Shown: piece by piece, positions 46,033-60,613 of the stretch
Layout of the letters: each line of letters begins with the position of its first letter
How positions within the stretch are numbered: the stretch's first letter is position 1
Assembly: GCA_018105865.1 (NCBI GenBank)
Contig: CM030848.1
Span: 10,174,801 to 10,238,800 of the forward strand
Direction: 5' to 3'
From: Metaphire vulgaris
Taxonomy: Eukaryota; Annelida; Clitellata; Crassiclitellata; Megascolecidae
DNA length: 64,000 bases
Translations under genes and position numbers: made by a program
Notes under the pieces: generated by a model
Databases searched by the model: none
What the model was told of the DNA's origin: nothing
What the model saw: the letters and a program-made list of their open reading frames with translations, nothing else

Positions 46033-46928
46033 TATATATCAGACGAGGCATAATTCTCGAGAGAGAGAGAGAGTGTGTGTGTGTGTGCGTGTGTCGGCCG
46101 CCGTCGATATGAACAGCGTCATCGAGCGGTCGGCAGAGGAGAATGGACCTTCGCACCGCGCTAACCCTGCGCTTAGGCGGTCTCAATGGAAAACGACAAA
46201 ATTGAATCTCAAATTGGTTCGTTGCAACAGCCGCACGATATATACATAACGCCCGGTCTTCTGAAAGCAATCGGTTCAAACGACGACGACGAAGATGGAA
46301 CAAGAACACGAAGACAGAGAAGAAATATGAGAAAGGGAAACTGAGGAGGGGAGGTGGAGGAGAGGGAGAATGGTAAGAGGAGGGGAGAGATGCCAGGAGA
46401 GTAGCGATAATCAATGGAAAAGAGAAGAACGATCGATGGTGAAATGACTGTAAGTATAGTATAGAGAAATACGTCCATGGTAATGGAGTCAGAAGAAAGA
46501 AAAAATTGGGTCCTTTTCTGTTCAAATGACTGGCTTCATGATGTTGACCGACGCTGGGTATAGGCTATATACGGCATGCAGAGGTCTGTGGTCTGTTCAA
46601 TGTTTTAATGTGGTATCCGTTGCGACGTCGTCAAAGCGTTAGAAAAATTGCGAATTTTGATTCGTAAACTTACAGTATACATTACATTATACTTATTATA
46701 CTTACATTATACAGTACCATATTATACAGTACCCTACTATTTGTAAAAACAAAACAATGCATTGTAATTAGCACAGAAGAAGGTATAGTCGTGACCATTG
46801 TGCAACATGAACACGTAATCCAAATACATGCAGAATGAGTTAAATTTCCAATGTATTTTACTCATTGTCAATATTAACATGCATCGCTTCTACTTCCGAA
46901 AACACCATCTCTTCACCTGCAACTACAT

Positions 46929-46929
<1 letters not shown>
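46033..46929. other. Intergenic, nothing recognised
   Basis: Includes GA-rich patches at 46300-46400. A 167-codon minus-strand frame at 46022-46525 starts in low-complexity sequence and shows no motif. Confidence 0.4.
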
Positions 46930-46985
<56 letters not shown>

Positions 46986-47001
46986 TGCTATGTATTATAT
47001 A

Positions 47002-47195
47002 CAGTAGAACTTCGTTATAACGGACTCGGTTATAACGTATACTCGGTTATAACTTATAACGTGCCGCAATGTACGGTCCCGTGTGATGCGCTGGCGTATT
47101 GGATGGTATTGGATATATAACGTACCTCAGATATAACACACTAAATTTTTACAGGCCTACCAAGTAAGCCTCTACGTAATAGCGAAGTTCTACTG
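47002..47195. mobile_element. pogo/Tigger-like MITE
   Basis: Inverted ends CAGTAGAACTTCG and CGAAGTTCTACTG enclose 194 bp with repeated TCGGTTATAACG units. The left flank is TA; the right TA is shifted or mutated. AT microsatellites surround it (46930-46982 and 47210-47300). Confidence 0.8.
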
Positions 47196-47873
47196 TTATA
47201 TATGCTATAGCCTATATATAATGCATATATAACATATGAATTATATATTATATATATATGTATACATATATATATATATATATATACATACATATATATA
47301 ACATATATAGGGGCTTGTCCCCTGAATAATATATGGCGGGGACATATTATCCCCAATGTTTTGGGCTATATGGTGAAAAATTTTGTTGATGCCAGAATTA
47401 CGCCGGAATTCTCTCATTTCGGATGACCTTTTTTGCTTGTCAGGGTATTTGGAGAGGAAAAATATATAAAAATATCAGGATGACCTTCTTTTTGGCTTGT
47501 CAAGACGTAAAATCTGGACTGGTATTTGTCAACTTTTAAAAAATTCAATGTTAAATATGGGAAAATTTCGGAAAATCTGGACTGGTATTTTTGATTAAAT
47601 TATAAATATAGAAAATTTATTGATATTTATATATATAGTTCTAAATTTTCTATGTATGAATTTAATGTTTTATTGATTATAATCATTATAATAACTGTTA
47701 TAGTAACAAGGTTCAACACGGTGTTCTATATATGCCAGACAAGAAGAGCACGCATGTGCGAACAGTGGCGAATAATTAATCAATGGAGAAGTATATGGAA
47801 TGAGGATCTCGCATCTAATCGCAGACTTTGTAGTTCGTTCGAATCGAGATCTTCTGCGTCTTCGCCAACTTAC
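47196..47873. other. 3' side of the LMO4 LIM2 exon
   Basis: It is mostly AT-rich repeats, then TTTTTTGCTTGTCAGGG-type fragments at 47430-47500 and, at 47575-47690, a diverged relative of the 17-kb palindrome arm. The missing LMO4 3' exon was not found here. Confidence 0.4.
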
Positions 47874-48061
47874 AGTAGTCGTTCTCGCAGATGACGCTTC
47901 CGTTGATCATTCCGTATCTGTCGCCGGGAACCAGTCTACTGTGGCACGTGGTGCACGCGAAGCAGGTCACGTGATAGACGCTTCCTTGTGTCTTCATGAC
48001 GAACTCGTTCGCCGGAATCGTCATTCCACACCCGGAACATGTCCCCGTTGATCCGAACAAC
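47874..48061 (-). CDS. lmo4: LMO4-like LIM-only protein, LIM2 exon
   Basis: This exon encodes the second LIM zinc-finger domain: C-x2-C in CSGCG, His and Cys ligands in VYHVTCFAC, C-x2-C in TTCHSR, and the closing C-x2-D in ICEND. SRLVPGDRYGMINGS matches LMO4 rather than LMO1-3, which read differently here. Acceptor TGATTATAG precedes 48061; a consensus donor GTAAGT follows 47874. The first base completes the Arg codon begun by the LIM1 exon (DYI-R-LFG). The frame stays open past the donor to a TAG at 47815, so an unspliced 3' end is possible. The short C-terminal exon was not located. Confidence 0.9.
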
Positions 48062-48118
48062 CTATAATCAACATTCCAATATACATACACTATATATATA
48101 CTGTATATGTATATATAT

Positions 48119-48167
<49 letters not shown>

Positions 48168-48200
48168 GATGAGGGTGACTTACGCCTATAGCCTGGTTCT
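48062..48200. repeat. (AT)n array next to the LMO4 LIM2 acceptor
   Basis: TA-rich repeats at 48085-48165 start about 25 bp upstream of the LIM2 exon. Confidence 0.9.
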
Positions 48201-48212
48201 CGCTAGGTAGCG

Positions 48213-49410
48213 TTGCGGTCTCAATTTTATTTTAGAGCGTTCGAAATGCCACGAAAAATGGTCAACTATTTCAATCGACATTATAAAGTCGTTATAAAGT
48301 CTTTCAGAAATCTATTCTCTGTCAAATGTCTACAAAGTCGATCGAGAGATAAGAGGAGTCTTCAGATAGCTGGTTTCTTGTATCACAGGTTTTATACACC
48401 ACAAAAATATTATAAAATTGATACCCTTTTTGACATTGGCCTGCAGAAGGACTATTCCTACAGTACTATTCCTATTGAAACTGTAGCTCACCATTTTTCG
48501 TGACATTTCGAACGCTCTAGAATAAAACTGGGGCGGAATATATTGACTATTCTAAGGCTATAGATATGCAAAAATTCAGAAGAGTGTTGAAACGAGATGC
48601 AATGATGCAATGAAGATGGAGACACAAGAAAATGTGGATTTAATTTGTTTCATCACTCTTCTGAGTTTTTCATATCTATAGCCTACTGTAGTAATAGTCC
48701 TTCCACAGTCCAATATGAAACAGAGTGTTAATTTTAAGATATTTTTCTGGTCTATAAAACCTGTGATACAAGAAACCAGCTATCTTAAGACTCCTCTTAT
48801 CTCTCGATCGACTTTATAGAAATTTGACAGAGAATAGATTTCTGGAAGGCTTTGTATAGTGTCGTTTTACATAGCTCACTATTTTTGGGGCATTTCGAAC
48901 ACTCTAGAATAAAATTGAGACAGAATATACTGATTATTCTAGTACGGTTTCATGCAATATAGATGGGGACACAAGAAAATGTGGATATAAATCGATTCTT
49001 CACTCCTTTGAATTTTTCATATCTATCGCTTTCTGTAGCAATAGTCCTTCTGCAGGACAATGTCAGACAGGGTATCATTTTTATAATATTTTTGTGGTCT
49101 GTAAAACCTGTGATACAAGAAACTAGCCATCTTAAGACCCCTCTTATCTCTCGATCGACTTTGTAACCATTTGACAGATTTTTCATTTTCCATTTTTCTG
49201 GAAGATAACATTCGTTTCATTTTGTATAGTGTCGTTTGACATAGCTTTCGTGGCATTTGGAACGCTCTAAATATAAAACTGAGGCAGAATATATTGACTG
49301 TTCTAATATGGTTTGATGAAATGAAGATGGAAACACAAGAAAATGTGGATAAAATTCGTTTCAACACTCTTCTGAATTTTTGCATATCTATAGCCTTGTA
49401 TATATCTATA
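48213..49410. repeat. ~355-bp repeat: one inverted and two tandem copies
   Basis: A plus-oriented copy (48225-48500) is followed by minus-oriented units starting at about 48611, 48961 and 49321 (each opens with ATGGAGACACAAGAAAATGT or close to it), the last truncated. All copies carry AAAATATT..GATACAAGAAAC and CTCTTATCTCTCGATCGAC or its complement. Translations keep the frame QSRSRDKR, FLYHRFY and PQKYYK in the copies at 48300 and 49100, but no start or end is shared. Confidence 0.85.
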
Positions 49411-49555
49411 GCCTTCTGTACATCAATCGTAGAAAAAAATACAGTATTGGTGTTCTTGGTTGTGATTGCAATGTTTTAACAAGCCTTAAACTTCGTTTTG
49501 CTTCGAAATCCACCTGTGTTCACAATTTTTGAGCAGTACTGTAGTAAGTCCCTAG

Positions 49556-49684
49556 CAGAGATGGCAATGGGTCACTGAAACTGACCTGTGACCCGTGTGA
49601 CCCTAGAACCTTTGACCCATGTGACTATCAATGTATTGCTGACCCATTTGACCCACGATCCGTTGATCCATTGTGTCATCTCTG
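49556..49684. mobile_element. Short hAT-like MITE, CAGAGATGGCA ends
   Basis: The left end CAGAGATGGCA pairs with TGTCATCTCTG at the right. The interior repeats TGACCCAT-type motifs. The flanking octamers do not match, so the call rests on the ends. Confidence 0.6.
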
Positions 49685-50108
49685 ATCCACAGCATTAGTT
49701 TCCAATCTAAAAGAATTTAGCGTATTGACGCCTTCGTTGGGAAAGAGCGCTCTGCAGATAGTAAGTAGTGTTTTACTCTAAGATTTCTAATAAACCCTCG
49801 TAACCGCGTTTTTTAAAACATAGAACGAAGAAAATGGATTGGAAGACTTAAAAGCAACGGATAACGTTAATGGACGCAGAGCAAGTGGAAGAGACAAAGA
49901 TCTACGTTTACAAATGGCATGCTATCAGAAAGGATGGAGGTGACGTCCGTGGATGGAATGATACCAACGATAGAACAGAAACAGATGGAAACCCGTAGTC
50001 GCCAACGCAACGCACGACATACGAAGGAGGAGAAGAAGAAGAAGAAGAAGAAGAAGAAGAAGAAGAAGAAGAAGAAAGAAGAAGAATAAGAAGAAGAAGA
50101 GGAGGAGG

Positions 50109-50140
<32 letters not shown>

Positions 50141-50678
50141 AGAAAGGAGAAGGAGAAGAAGAAAAAGAAGAAGAAGAAGGAGAGGCAGGAAAAGAAGAGG
50201 AAGAAGAACCGCTTTAGAAAATTTCATCTTTGTCGATGTGGCCAGCAGAATGGCCAACATTGCCATTGCTCTTGTTTACTTAGTCTTTTACATTACTTCT
50301 TGGCTCTAGGTTATTAATTTCTGGTGACTAATTTCGTCTGTCTCGTTGTTTAGCGTCACATTTTAAGGACACGGTCGCATCATCCGCATGAAATCACAGC
50401 TGATCTGTCACTCAAAGAGATAGACTCTACTGTCACTGCTGAGGCTTCTTCGTTTGTAGAGTATATACCCGTCTATATAAGAACTGTCTGTATTTAGAGA
50501 GCGAATCTAAATTTCCGGAATGGTTTTACAGCACAAATGAGTTTCTTTCCATGCATCACAATAATACTGACAGCGATATTGAACATCAGCATCATATCGA
50601 GTGCATTCAGTAATTCATGCCAATAAAAGTAAGACAAATGAGTGGAAAACAAATTTAATAGAGAGGCATGGATTATAT
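49685..50678. other. LMO4 intron; GAA tract and LINE-like remnant
   Basis: A (GAA)n-rich tract covers 50028-50215. At 49825-49920 the sequence resembles a decayed LINE end but is not conclusive. Confidence 0.45.
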
Positions 50679-50850
50679 CAGTGTTGGAGTTGTGAAATTT
50701 GAGCTAGGGGGTGGTTTGACGACTGAAATTCAATGTACCTGTATGACAGAAATGTCATGTACCCGATATGCGATTTTGGGAGGGTTGCAAAGTTAGCTGG
50801 GGGCGGTTCAACCCCCGAACCCCGCCACCCCACCGGCAACCCCAACACTG
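50679..50850. mobile_element. hAT-type MITE, CAGTGTTGGAGTT ends, perfect TSD
   Basis: The ends CAGTGTTGGAGTT and CAACCCCAACACTG are inverted apart from small gaps. The octamer GATTATAT is duplicated exactly (50671-50678 and 50851-50858). Confidence 0.92.
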
Positions 50851-50858
50851 GATTATAT

Positions 50859-53563
<2,705 letters not shown>

Positions 53564-53853
53564 TTTAATGGCAGAACAGTGGAAGGGAAGGAAATGTAAT
53601 TGTTTTATTATGCCACATAAGTTAGTTAGATAAGTTAATGACGTCATGAAACTTTCCCATGCCGCGTACATAGAGTGGATTAGTGGTGATTGGGGGTGAG
53701 TGGGTGGGTGGGTGGGGTGGGAGGGGTCAGTAAGCAGTGACCAGTAATTTGCCCATCACCTACTAATACTACACTGGTTATAGTTTATGATTGGGTACAT
53801 GTATCATTTGGAAAATGCATCTTCACTTAAGCTCGCAACGTGAAATGTATTTA

Positions 53854-53931
53854 CAGGGTGGCGCAAAAAATCCGAACTAGTCACATTTCGGTTTGCAGTT
53901 AATATAGTCCGGGTTTTTTTGCGCCATCCTG
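53854..53931. mobile_element. 78-bp MITE with CAGGGTGGCGCAAAAAA ends, TA target
   Basis: The ends CAGGGTGGCGCAAAAAA and TTTTTTGCGCCATCCTG are inverted and flanked by TA on both sides, as in Tc1/mariner-type insertions. The element is almost all stem: CCGAACTA and TAGTCCGG continue the pairing. It starts 14 bp inside the LMO4 intron. Confidence 0.85.
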
Positions 53932-53944
53932 TACTTCTACTGAC

Positions 53945-54189
53945 CTGATATAGTCCGCTTTGCAGAGCATCATACCCGCTCGACTGAAACAGGACGTTCC
54001 GATCTCTGCGAGCGCCACCTGGCAGCACGAACACCTGAGACAGCGCACGTGCCAGAATCCGTCGACCGTGTGCAACAGGTAGCGGTCGCCAATGCTCTGT
54101 CCGCAGGCGGCGCACTGCCTCCTGACGCCCTCACCGCCGCCGCCGCCGCCGCCGCCTCCGACAACGACGTCGGCCGCACAGCCGTCCAT
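53945..54189 (-). CDS. lmo4: LMO4-like LIM-only protein, N-terminus and LIM1 exon
   Basis: LIM-only proteins are nuclear adaptors that bind LDB/NLI and other cofactors. The exon encodes a short N-terminus with nine Gly residues (a GGC repeat) and then LIM1: CAACG, HVRC-LRC-SCC and LCKAD provide the zinc ligands, and EIGTSCFSRAGMMLCKADYI is close to vertebrate LMO4. The ATG at 54189 is the first in this frame; the frame is open further upstream to a TGA near 54420 but has no other ATG, so an upstream exon is not excluded. Donor GTCAGT follows 53945. A 78-bp MITE begins 14 bp inside the intron. The region is GC-rich, as expected for a 5' exon. Confidence 0.9.
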
Positions 54190-55097
54190 GTAGCCACCAC
54201 CGTTGCACGGCGCGACGACGAAGTCAGAGATTCCCTCTGGTCTCCGACCGGAACTTCCGACTGATTGGCAACGGTCAGCGACGATGAGGGGGGAGTTCGC
54301 AGCAGGGAAACGTCGGACACCATCGGAGGAACGGCGGCCGTCCACTTCACGCTGGAAAGTCTCGGAAACTGTTGTTGGTGATTGGTCGCCATCGTCGGAG
54401 TACGCTGTCCTGCTCCTTTGATTCGCTCATTGGCTCTACGAATTGGAGCGCGATCCTCTTTCTCTTTTCGATCGGAATTCTCTCTCTCTCTCTCTCTCGG
54501 CGCGTTAACTAACTATTGCCGACAGCGGGTCTTACTTCACGCTGAAATCGGCGAAATGGGGGTAGAGGGTGAATGGGAGTGGGGTGAGGTATATATGCGG
54601 AAAAGACCAGCGCAAGATGAATCCCGCGTGTGGTGTAACTCCGCGCCTCCATTCGGGGCGACGTCGACCCTGCTGCTGCTGCTGCTGTTGCGTCTTCTGA
54701 TATTTACCCCGGATACTTCTTTCCCTCCGCTCAAGTACGCCTTTCCACTGCCCATTGGTCGTCGAAGGCAGCCGAGCCACGCGCGCATTTATCCTGCTAT
54801 TATGAAGCACCATGCGCCGACGCTGCTGCTGCGGCCATGTGCGCCTGTTAATACAATCAAAAGGCGAACAATGACAGACAGACGGACAGACAGACAGATA
54901 CAGAGAAAGACAGACAGACAGAGACAGAGAAAGACATACAGACAGACAGAGAAAGACCGACAGAGAAAGAGAGACAGAGACAGAGGAGAGACAGACAGAG
55001 GAGAGACAGACAGAAAGACAGAGGAGAGAAAGACAGAGACAGAGAGACAGTCAGACAGAGAGTGACAGACAGAGACAGAAAACAGAGAGACAGACAA

Positions 55098-55168
<71 letters not shown>

Positions 55169-56377
55169 CTGGTAGACAAACAAACAGAAAGGCTCAAGAT
55201 ATCAATCAGGAAATAGGAACACAAGTGATGCTTAAAACAAGAATGCAGCAGCTTTAAGAACTGCATTCAACACAGAGCAACAGAAATAATAATTCTATTC
55301 TATTCTATTCTATTCTTCATGACAATTTCTATAGCGCAGTAACATAGCTAGGGCCAAAGTCAAGAGCCCTAATTACTAATGTTCTTTATTATTTATCATT
55401 TATATTCATTGTTATTCGTTAATAGTTCAGGATATTTTTGCAAAACTGAGTAATGCTCAAGATCATAATAGCCAATTTTAAGAATGTTATTCATTGTGTC
55501 TTTTTTCGAAGAGAACCTAATAGTCTTCGACCGGTTCTTACCAGACAACTAAATCACAGATCAATTTTCCTAATATGCCGTTGACGTAGAATTTTTAAAC
55601 GCAAAAGTAGAAGCATTCAAAATTCAGAATGCTTTCAAGTAACAAGACTTAGTGTCAACGTTGCAAGCCAGATGCAGAAGTATATAACCATCGTTAGAAG
55701 AAAGCAAAAAAACTGGTTCTGTTGTCTGAATCATTAGCAATCTGATGCTGTGACCTGCAGATGAGAGTCTTTATACCCGTGTCTTCTTTCGCAAGTCGGA
55801 TAATCTGTTTTCATATTGAGACAATGCTTTGATCAAGATAAGGAAGACTCCACGACTACCATAGTTTAAGTCGTATCAGTTGGGTTGTTTCTCTGGAACA
55901 AGGCGTCTGAAGTGATTGCTTTATTGCAAATGAATTGGTTCGACCGGTCGCCGGAAACAGCAATTTGTTGGCAGATCGCATTTCGATATAGAATTACTGC
56001 ATTTAATACGCAAAATACAACTGCATAACTGGATTTGGTATTGCTTCATCGTCATCGCCCATCTACCGGACGCCAGCAAAGCGAGAACAATACACAGAAC
56101 AGCGTGGAGTAGGCAGTCTAAATTCGTTTTGAGCCTAATGAATGAAGTCAGGTATTCGGGTCATGTTTTTGAGTTTCACAAATTCTGCATGGCCCATATT
56201 CTGGCCTCACGACTTTTTCCATTCTCAGTTTTCATATGTGTATAGTGAAAACGCTGAGTTTTCTGAACGTCTATCAGGCTAATTTGTGAATTTTGGTATC
56301 TGGTTAAGTGCCTCGTATTCTGCTCTTAATTGTAGGTACTTCTGGAGAAGTGGTTGTACACAAAAAGGACTCATGGC
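54190..56377. other. Upstream of the LMO4 LIM1 exon; ACAG/GA tracts
   Basis: This is the presumed 5' region of the minus-strand LMO4 gene and is GC-rich to about 54850. ACAG/GA repeats fill 54870-55168, (TTCTA)n lies at 55291-55316, and a LINE-tail fragment (GACAATTTCTATAGCGCAG) at 55320-55375. From 55380 to 56377 nothing was recognised. Confidence 0.5.
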
Positions 56378-56561
56378 CAGTGTTTTATACAGTCCTGTTA
56401 GGAGGGGAGATTCCCCCCAAACCTCAAAATTCCCCCCAACAAAATCCCAGCACTTGCACAAATTTTGCATTGAAATGTGTCTTTTCCTCCAACCAAGTCG
56501 ATTCCCCCACCCCCCGAAAGCCTCAATCTCCCCTAAAGGCCTGGAATCTGGATAAACACTG
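56378..56561. mobile_element. hAT-type MITE, CAGTGTTTA family, perfect TSD
   Basis: The ends CAGTGTTTTATACAG and CTGGATAAACACTG are inverted, with exact octamers CTCATGGC on both sides (56370-56377 and 56562-56569). A 132-codon minus frame crosses it by chance. Confidence 0.92.
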
Positions 56562-56963
56562 CTCATGGCAGTGCCCATATGAGTGCTTTTTAAAGGCTCT
56601 CTTTTGCTAACGTTAATGTATTTTTCTGCATTTTTCAGAACGTTTCTTATTTGAACTTTTCTCGAAATTGTGCTCAAAATTTGTCGCTTGAGTCTCTCAA
56701 ACGGAACAAGTTGATTTGAAAAAAATATATATTGCCTTTACTAAATTCTTCAGCTGTGTGAGACTATAATACTTGGAAATGAAGGCTCCTCACCGAAATC
56801 TAAGCATTTTACACAACTATAGTGCAAAAGCATGCATCGATTATTACGAAGCCAATTTGGAGTAGGCTACAGCGTTTAGCATTTGTCCAAATATGACATT
56901 AGGTAGTTTTTACTGAACGACATCCACTATTCTGTGACTTGAAAATCATAACTCATTATAGAT

Positions 56964-57329
56964 CAGGGGTGTCAAACTCATTTCATATACTGTAACGGGC
57001 CACATAAATGTCTTAGTGGTTGTCGCGGGTCTGATTTGTACATAGCATTAACAGTAACTACAATAGACCTATTACTCAAAACAGTATATGAAAAAACGTT
57101 TTCAAGAATTGTTTTTTTAAATTTAATTTCAATCGTACGTAAAAATCTGAGTTTCGTATATGTAATTTCCGATTTTCATATATGCAGCTTTTTGAACACG
57201 GCTTAAATAAAGTAGCTTTGTTTAAGCGTAAAGTGTTTTTCTTGTATTCAGCCACATACTCGCGGGTCGGATGAAAGGTTTTCGCGGGTCGTATCCGGCC
57301 CGCGGGCCGTATGTTTGATACCACCCCTG
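56964..57329. mobile_element. hAT-type element, CAGGGGTGTCAAACTC ends
   Basis: The left end CAGGGGTGTCAAACTCATTT pairs with GTTTGATACCACCCCTG. CAGGGGTGTCAAACT is a widespread hAT terminus in animals. The flanks TTATAGAT and TATTAGAT agree at 6 of 8. CGGGCCGCA-type motifs at the right end recur at 4325-4375. Confidence 0.8.
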
Positions 57330-58412
57330 TATTAGATGGTCATCGCGTGTACACCGAGACGTCCCGTCTTAGCATTCCTAGTTATTGCAGCATCGTCTGC
57401 TGCGTGACAAGTCCAATATCGCCGATACTTCATAATGTGCGTATGATTAGAAATGAATGCTGTCCATAGTGACGTTTCCAGTCGCAAAATTAATCCGCAG
57501 ATACCCATGAGGCACGCCCAAAGAAAAGCCTATGTCGCAACATGATTTTTTCGCAATCTTGCTGAACAGAAACTTAATTGAATGCGATTCTCGTGCACTT
57601 ACTTCGCGTCAGACTACGATCCCACAACAGTCTCATGCTGAAATTCTGTTTTACATGTTTTAGTTTCTTCGGTTCTTTATTCGCTGTATCTAGAACCGGA
57701 TAGAAGCGAATCTCACCATCCATTTCCAATCATGGGAAACTTTGTCCTTGTATAATAGACATTGTATTTCTTTAATTATTCATATTTTTTGGTTGACCAA
57801 TTTACGGGATTGGTATCTCCTAGATCAGCCTTTTTCTCATTAAAACAACTTTAAAAAACGATTTAAGAATACATCCTGTCAATGCATTCAGTAAAGTGTT
57901 AAGTGCTAGTTAAGTTTTTATTCTTTGTTTCTTCTTGATATATGTTAATCTTGGATACTGAGAGAAAAAATAAAAACTGTGATTGAAAAAAGTCACAAAT
58001 AAAATAATTTATTTGTAAAAAATATATCGATTCCTATCGAAGCGTATGCTGCCTCTAAGTATAAGTATATAAGTATAAATATAAGTATAAATATACTTTA
58101 ACCACATTGCATAACAAGGTTATTGGCCCTCGTATTGAACGAGTATTCTAGCTACAGTGTGTGGAGTTACTGTAATTCTAGTTTTCGTAATATCCCTGTA
58201 TAATAAATCTACTGTTCAATTAAATTTTATAATATATAGAACTTTAAATAAGGTTTAAAATAATCTAATTAAATATACTGAGTAAAACTCGAAGAATTGT
58301 TGATTTCTCACAGTGCATTCTGCATCATAGCATTTCGAAGTATCACTTGAGGACGTAGGCGCATTATATTACATACAGAATAAAACACTGGACCCGTCCC
58401 TGTGTCGCGTAT

Positions 58413-58413
<1 letters not shown>
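57330..58413. other. Intergenic, A/T-rich, nothing recognised
   Basis: Only short ATAAGTATA repeats at 58055-58095 stand out. Confidence 0.4.
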
Positions 58414-58496
<83 letters not shown>

Positions 58497-58700
58497 GACA
58501 GACAGACAGACAGACAGACAGAGACAGACACAGACAGACAGACAGAGACAGGCAGAGAGAGACAGAGACAGACAGAGACAGAGAGGCAGAGACAGAGAGA
58601 CAGAGACAGAAACAGAGAGACAGAGAGACAGACAGAGACAGGAAGACAGAGAGACAGAGGAGACAGACAAAGACAGAGACAGAGACAGAGGGAGTAGAAA
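58414..58700. repeat. (GA)n(ACAG)n tract, ~290 bp
   Basis: GA units to 58455 pass into ACAG/GAGACAGA units. Long Ser/Leu/Cys and Arg/Asp/Thr frames are artefacts. Confidence 0.96.
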
Positions 58701-58890
58701 TTGAGCAGAAGGCTAGCTTCTTCTCTATTCAAATAAAACTAGAGTCGTGCGGAAACAAAATTTCAGAACCGAACGACTCATTTCAACCGCTTCGCCTCTT
58801 GAAGGATCTTTGACGATTGGCATAAAAAAGGACAAAAGACGAGCATTAATTCGTTACACCACTCATCGGCACAGAAAGACTCTGTCAAGT

Positions 58891-59160
58891 CAGTGGCGTT
58901 GCCGGGATTTTCTGAAGGGGAGTGGTTGCGAAACGACCATTCAGAGAGATGAGGTAGCGAGAGAAATTTACTCGGGAAATAGTGAAGCCCCACTCTATCC
59001 GTTTTAAGGCGAAAAAAGTAACCGCAAAACATTAAAATTTACAGCTGTTAGAGTCCATTCAGCACAGAATAATAATAATACGCGATAAAATAAATGTTTG
59101 GTCAGCCAACCAAGGAGGATAATATAACCCCCAACGCCCCTTGAGTTGATTACGCCACTG
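58891..59160. mobile_element. MITE of CAGTGGCGTAGC family, perfect TSD
   Basis: The ends CAGTGGCGTTGCC and GATTACGCCACTG are flanked by exact octamers TGTCAAGT (58883-58890 and 59161-59168). It ends 10 bp from the stop codon side of the beta-lactamase-like gene, so it may lie in its 3' UTR. Confidence 0.92.
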
Positions 59161-59170
59161 TGTCAAGTAG

Positions 59171-60090
59171 TCACGTATATGGTGTCACTAAGTTAAAATT
59201 GTCGTTGTCAACTGCACTAGGTTGAGGACGGACACAGTCCAGGTAACGCCAGCCATCAGCTTGCGCGCGACTGCAGTGCAGAGGAGGAGGAGGAGGAGGA
59301 GAATTGGCGGCAACGTCGGACCATTTCAGATTGCGAACAAACCTCGGCGGATCTTCGGGCTCGAACGCCTTGACGACCAGGACTCCGAAGCGTTTGTTGC
59401 GGCGGTCGTAACTCCGGAACATGACGGGATAGTTGACGGCGGAGGCGGTTCCGTCGTGCCTACCCCGCTCGGCGACGTGAAAGAAGGACATCGGGCCTTC
59501 AAAGATCATCGACAACGACAGACCGTCGCCGCCGCCGCCGACGACGGTACCGAATGCAAGACGGCCGCGCCCAAGAACCCCGTAGGAGAAGCGCAGCTCG
59601 CCGGGCGATTCGTTGAACTTTACCGTGAAATTACCGAACAACGGGTGGCCGTAGGAACCGGCGTAGATCCGGTGGTGCCTTCTCAGAAATCGCTCCGTGT
59701 CGTTGATCCGCCCGTCCGCGTCTGCCCACTTCGGCACCGTATCGTCGTCGATCAGTTCCTCTTGCTTCAGAAGGCAGACGATAGCCTCGGCGTCTTCCGG
59801 GCTCGTCGTCGTCGTCGTCGCGTCGGCGGGTCTCGGCGGGCGCCTCGGTGCCTTCCGGCGACGACAGGAGCTGGAGAACGCGCACGAGAAGGAGGTCGAG
59901 TTGTTCGACCAACCGGAGGTGAGGTTTAGGACGGCGTCGGCGATGACGTAATGAACCAGTTGATGCAATTCGACGCTCAGGTAGGCTGGGCCGTTACTGG
60001 CGCTGAAAATGCCGAGCTCGGCGCCTGTTAAGAGCGCCATCCTTGCCTCGAAGCCATGAACCCTTCCGCTTTGCGACTGCTTCGTATAAC
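59171..60090 (-). CDS. Secreted serine beta-lactamase-like protein, last exon
   Basis: The exon starts after acceptor GACGTTGTAG and runs 306 codons to a TGA. Its beginning completes the beta-lactamase fold: a HGF motif stands where class C enzymes and their animal homologues have the third active-site motif (KTG or HxG), followed by GIFSASNGPAYLSVELHQL. After a low-complexity stretch (Arg/Pro/Thr) comes a C-terminal region with YAGSYGHPLFGNFTV and ELRFSYGVLGRG, like the beta-rich domain that follows the catalytic domain in many such proteins. Several NxT/S sequons and a Pro run are present. The family (PF00144 type, including the oyster shell protein gigasin-6) is known mainly from sequence; the substrate is not predictable. 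Confidence 0.85.
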
Positions 60091-60219
60091 CTACAACGTC
60101 AAGAAGCCATGCGATGCCCGTAAGTATCAGGAAAGGTACTTTAAAATTATTAGTAAGCCTACTGTAATAGTACTAACAACAGTATCAGCAGTATTAGTAA
60201 CAGCAGTATTACTATAATA

Positions 60220-60451
60220 ATGCTAGTAGTAACAGCAGAAGTAGTAGTAGTAGTAGTAGTAGTAGCAGTAGCAGCAGTGGCAAGTGGTGGTGGTGGTAGT
60301 GGTGGTGCAGTGGTGGTGGTAGCAGTGGTGGTGGTAGTGGTGGTGGTGGTGGCAGTGGTGGTGGTGGCAGTGGCAGCAGCAGTGGCAGCAACAGTGGTGG
60401 TGGTGGTGGCAGTAGCAGTGGTGGCAGCAGCAGTAGCAGTGGTGGCAGTGG

Positions 60452-60502
<51 letters not shown>

Positions 60503-60524
60503 CAGCAGTAGCAGTAGTAGTGGC

Positions 60525-60571
<47 letters not shown>

Positions 60572-60606
60572 GAGGAGGAGGAGGAGGAGGAGGAGTAGGA
60601 GTAGTA
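60220..60606. repeat. (AGT)n/(GGT)n/(AGC)n array in the beta-lactamase-like intron
   Basis: Nearly 390 bp of NGT and AGC triplets, with a (GGA)n patch at the right. It ends 7-8 bp from the donor of the exon at 60614. Confidence 0.96.
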
Positions 60607-60613
60607 ATTTGAC

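Noticed and set aside
46022..46525. 167-codon minus-strand frame
   Set aside because: Low-complexity Ser/Pro/Phe content from GA-rich DNA and a run of AC repeats; no splice or homology support.
47815..47873. Readthrough extension of the LMO4 LIM2 exon
   Set aside because: A consensus GTAAGT donor lies at 47873 and the residues after it do not resemble LMO4; kept only as an alternative.
54382..55065. 227-codon plus-strand frame
   Set aside because: It is antisense to the LMO4 5' region and then runs into ACAG/GA repeats; no conserved motif.
56279..56677. 132-codon minus-strand frame
   Set aside because: Much of it translates the MITE at 56378-56561 and its flanks.
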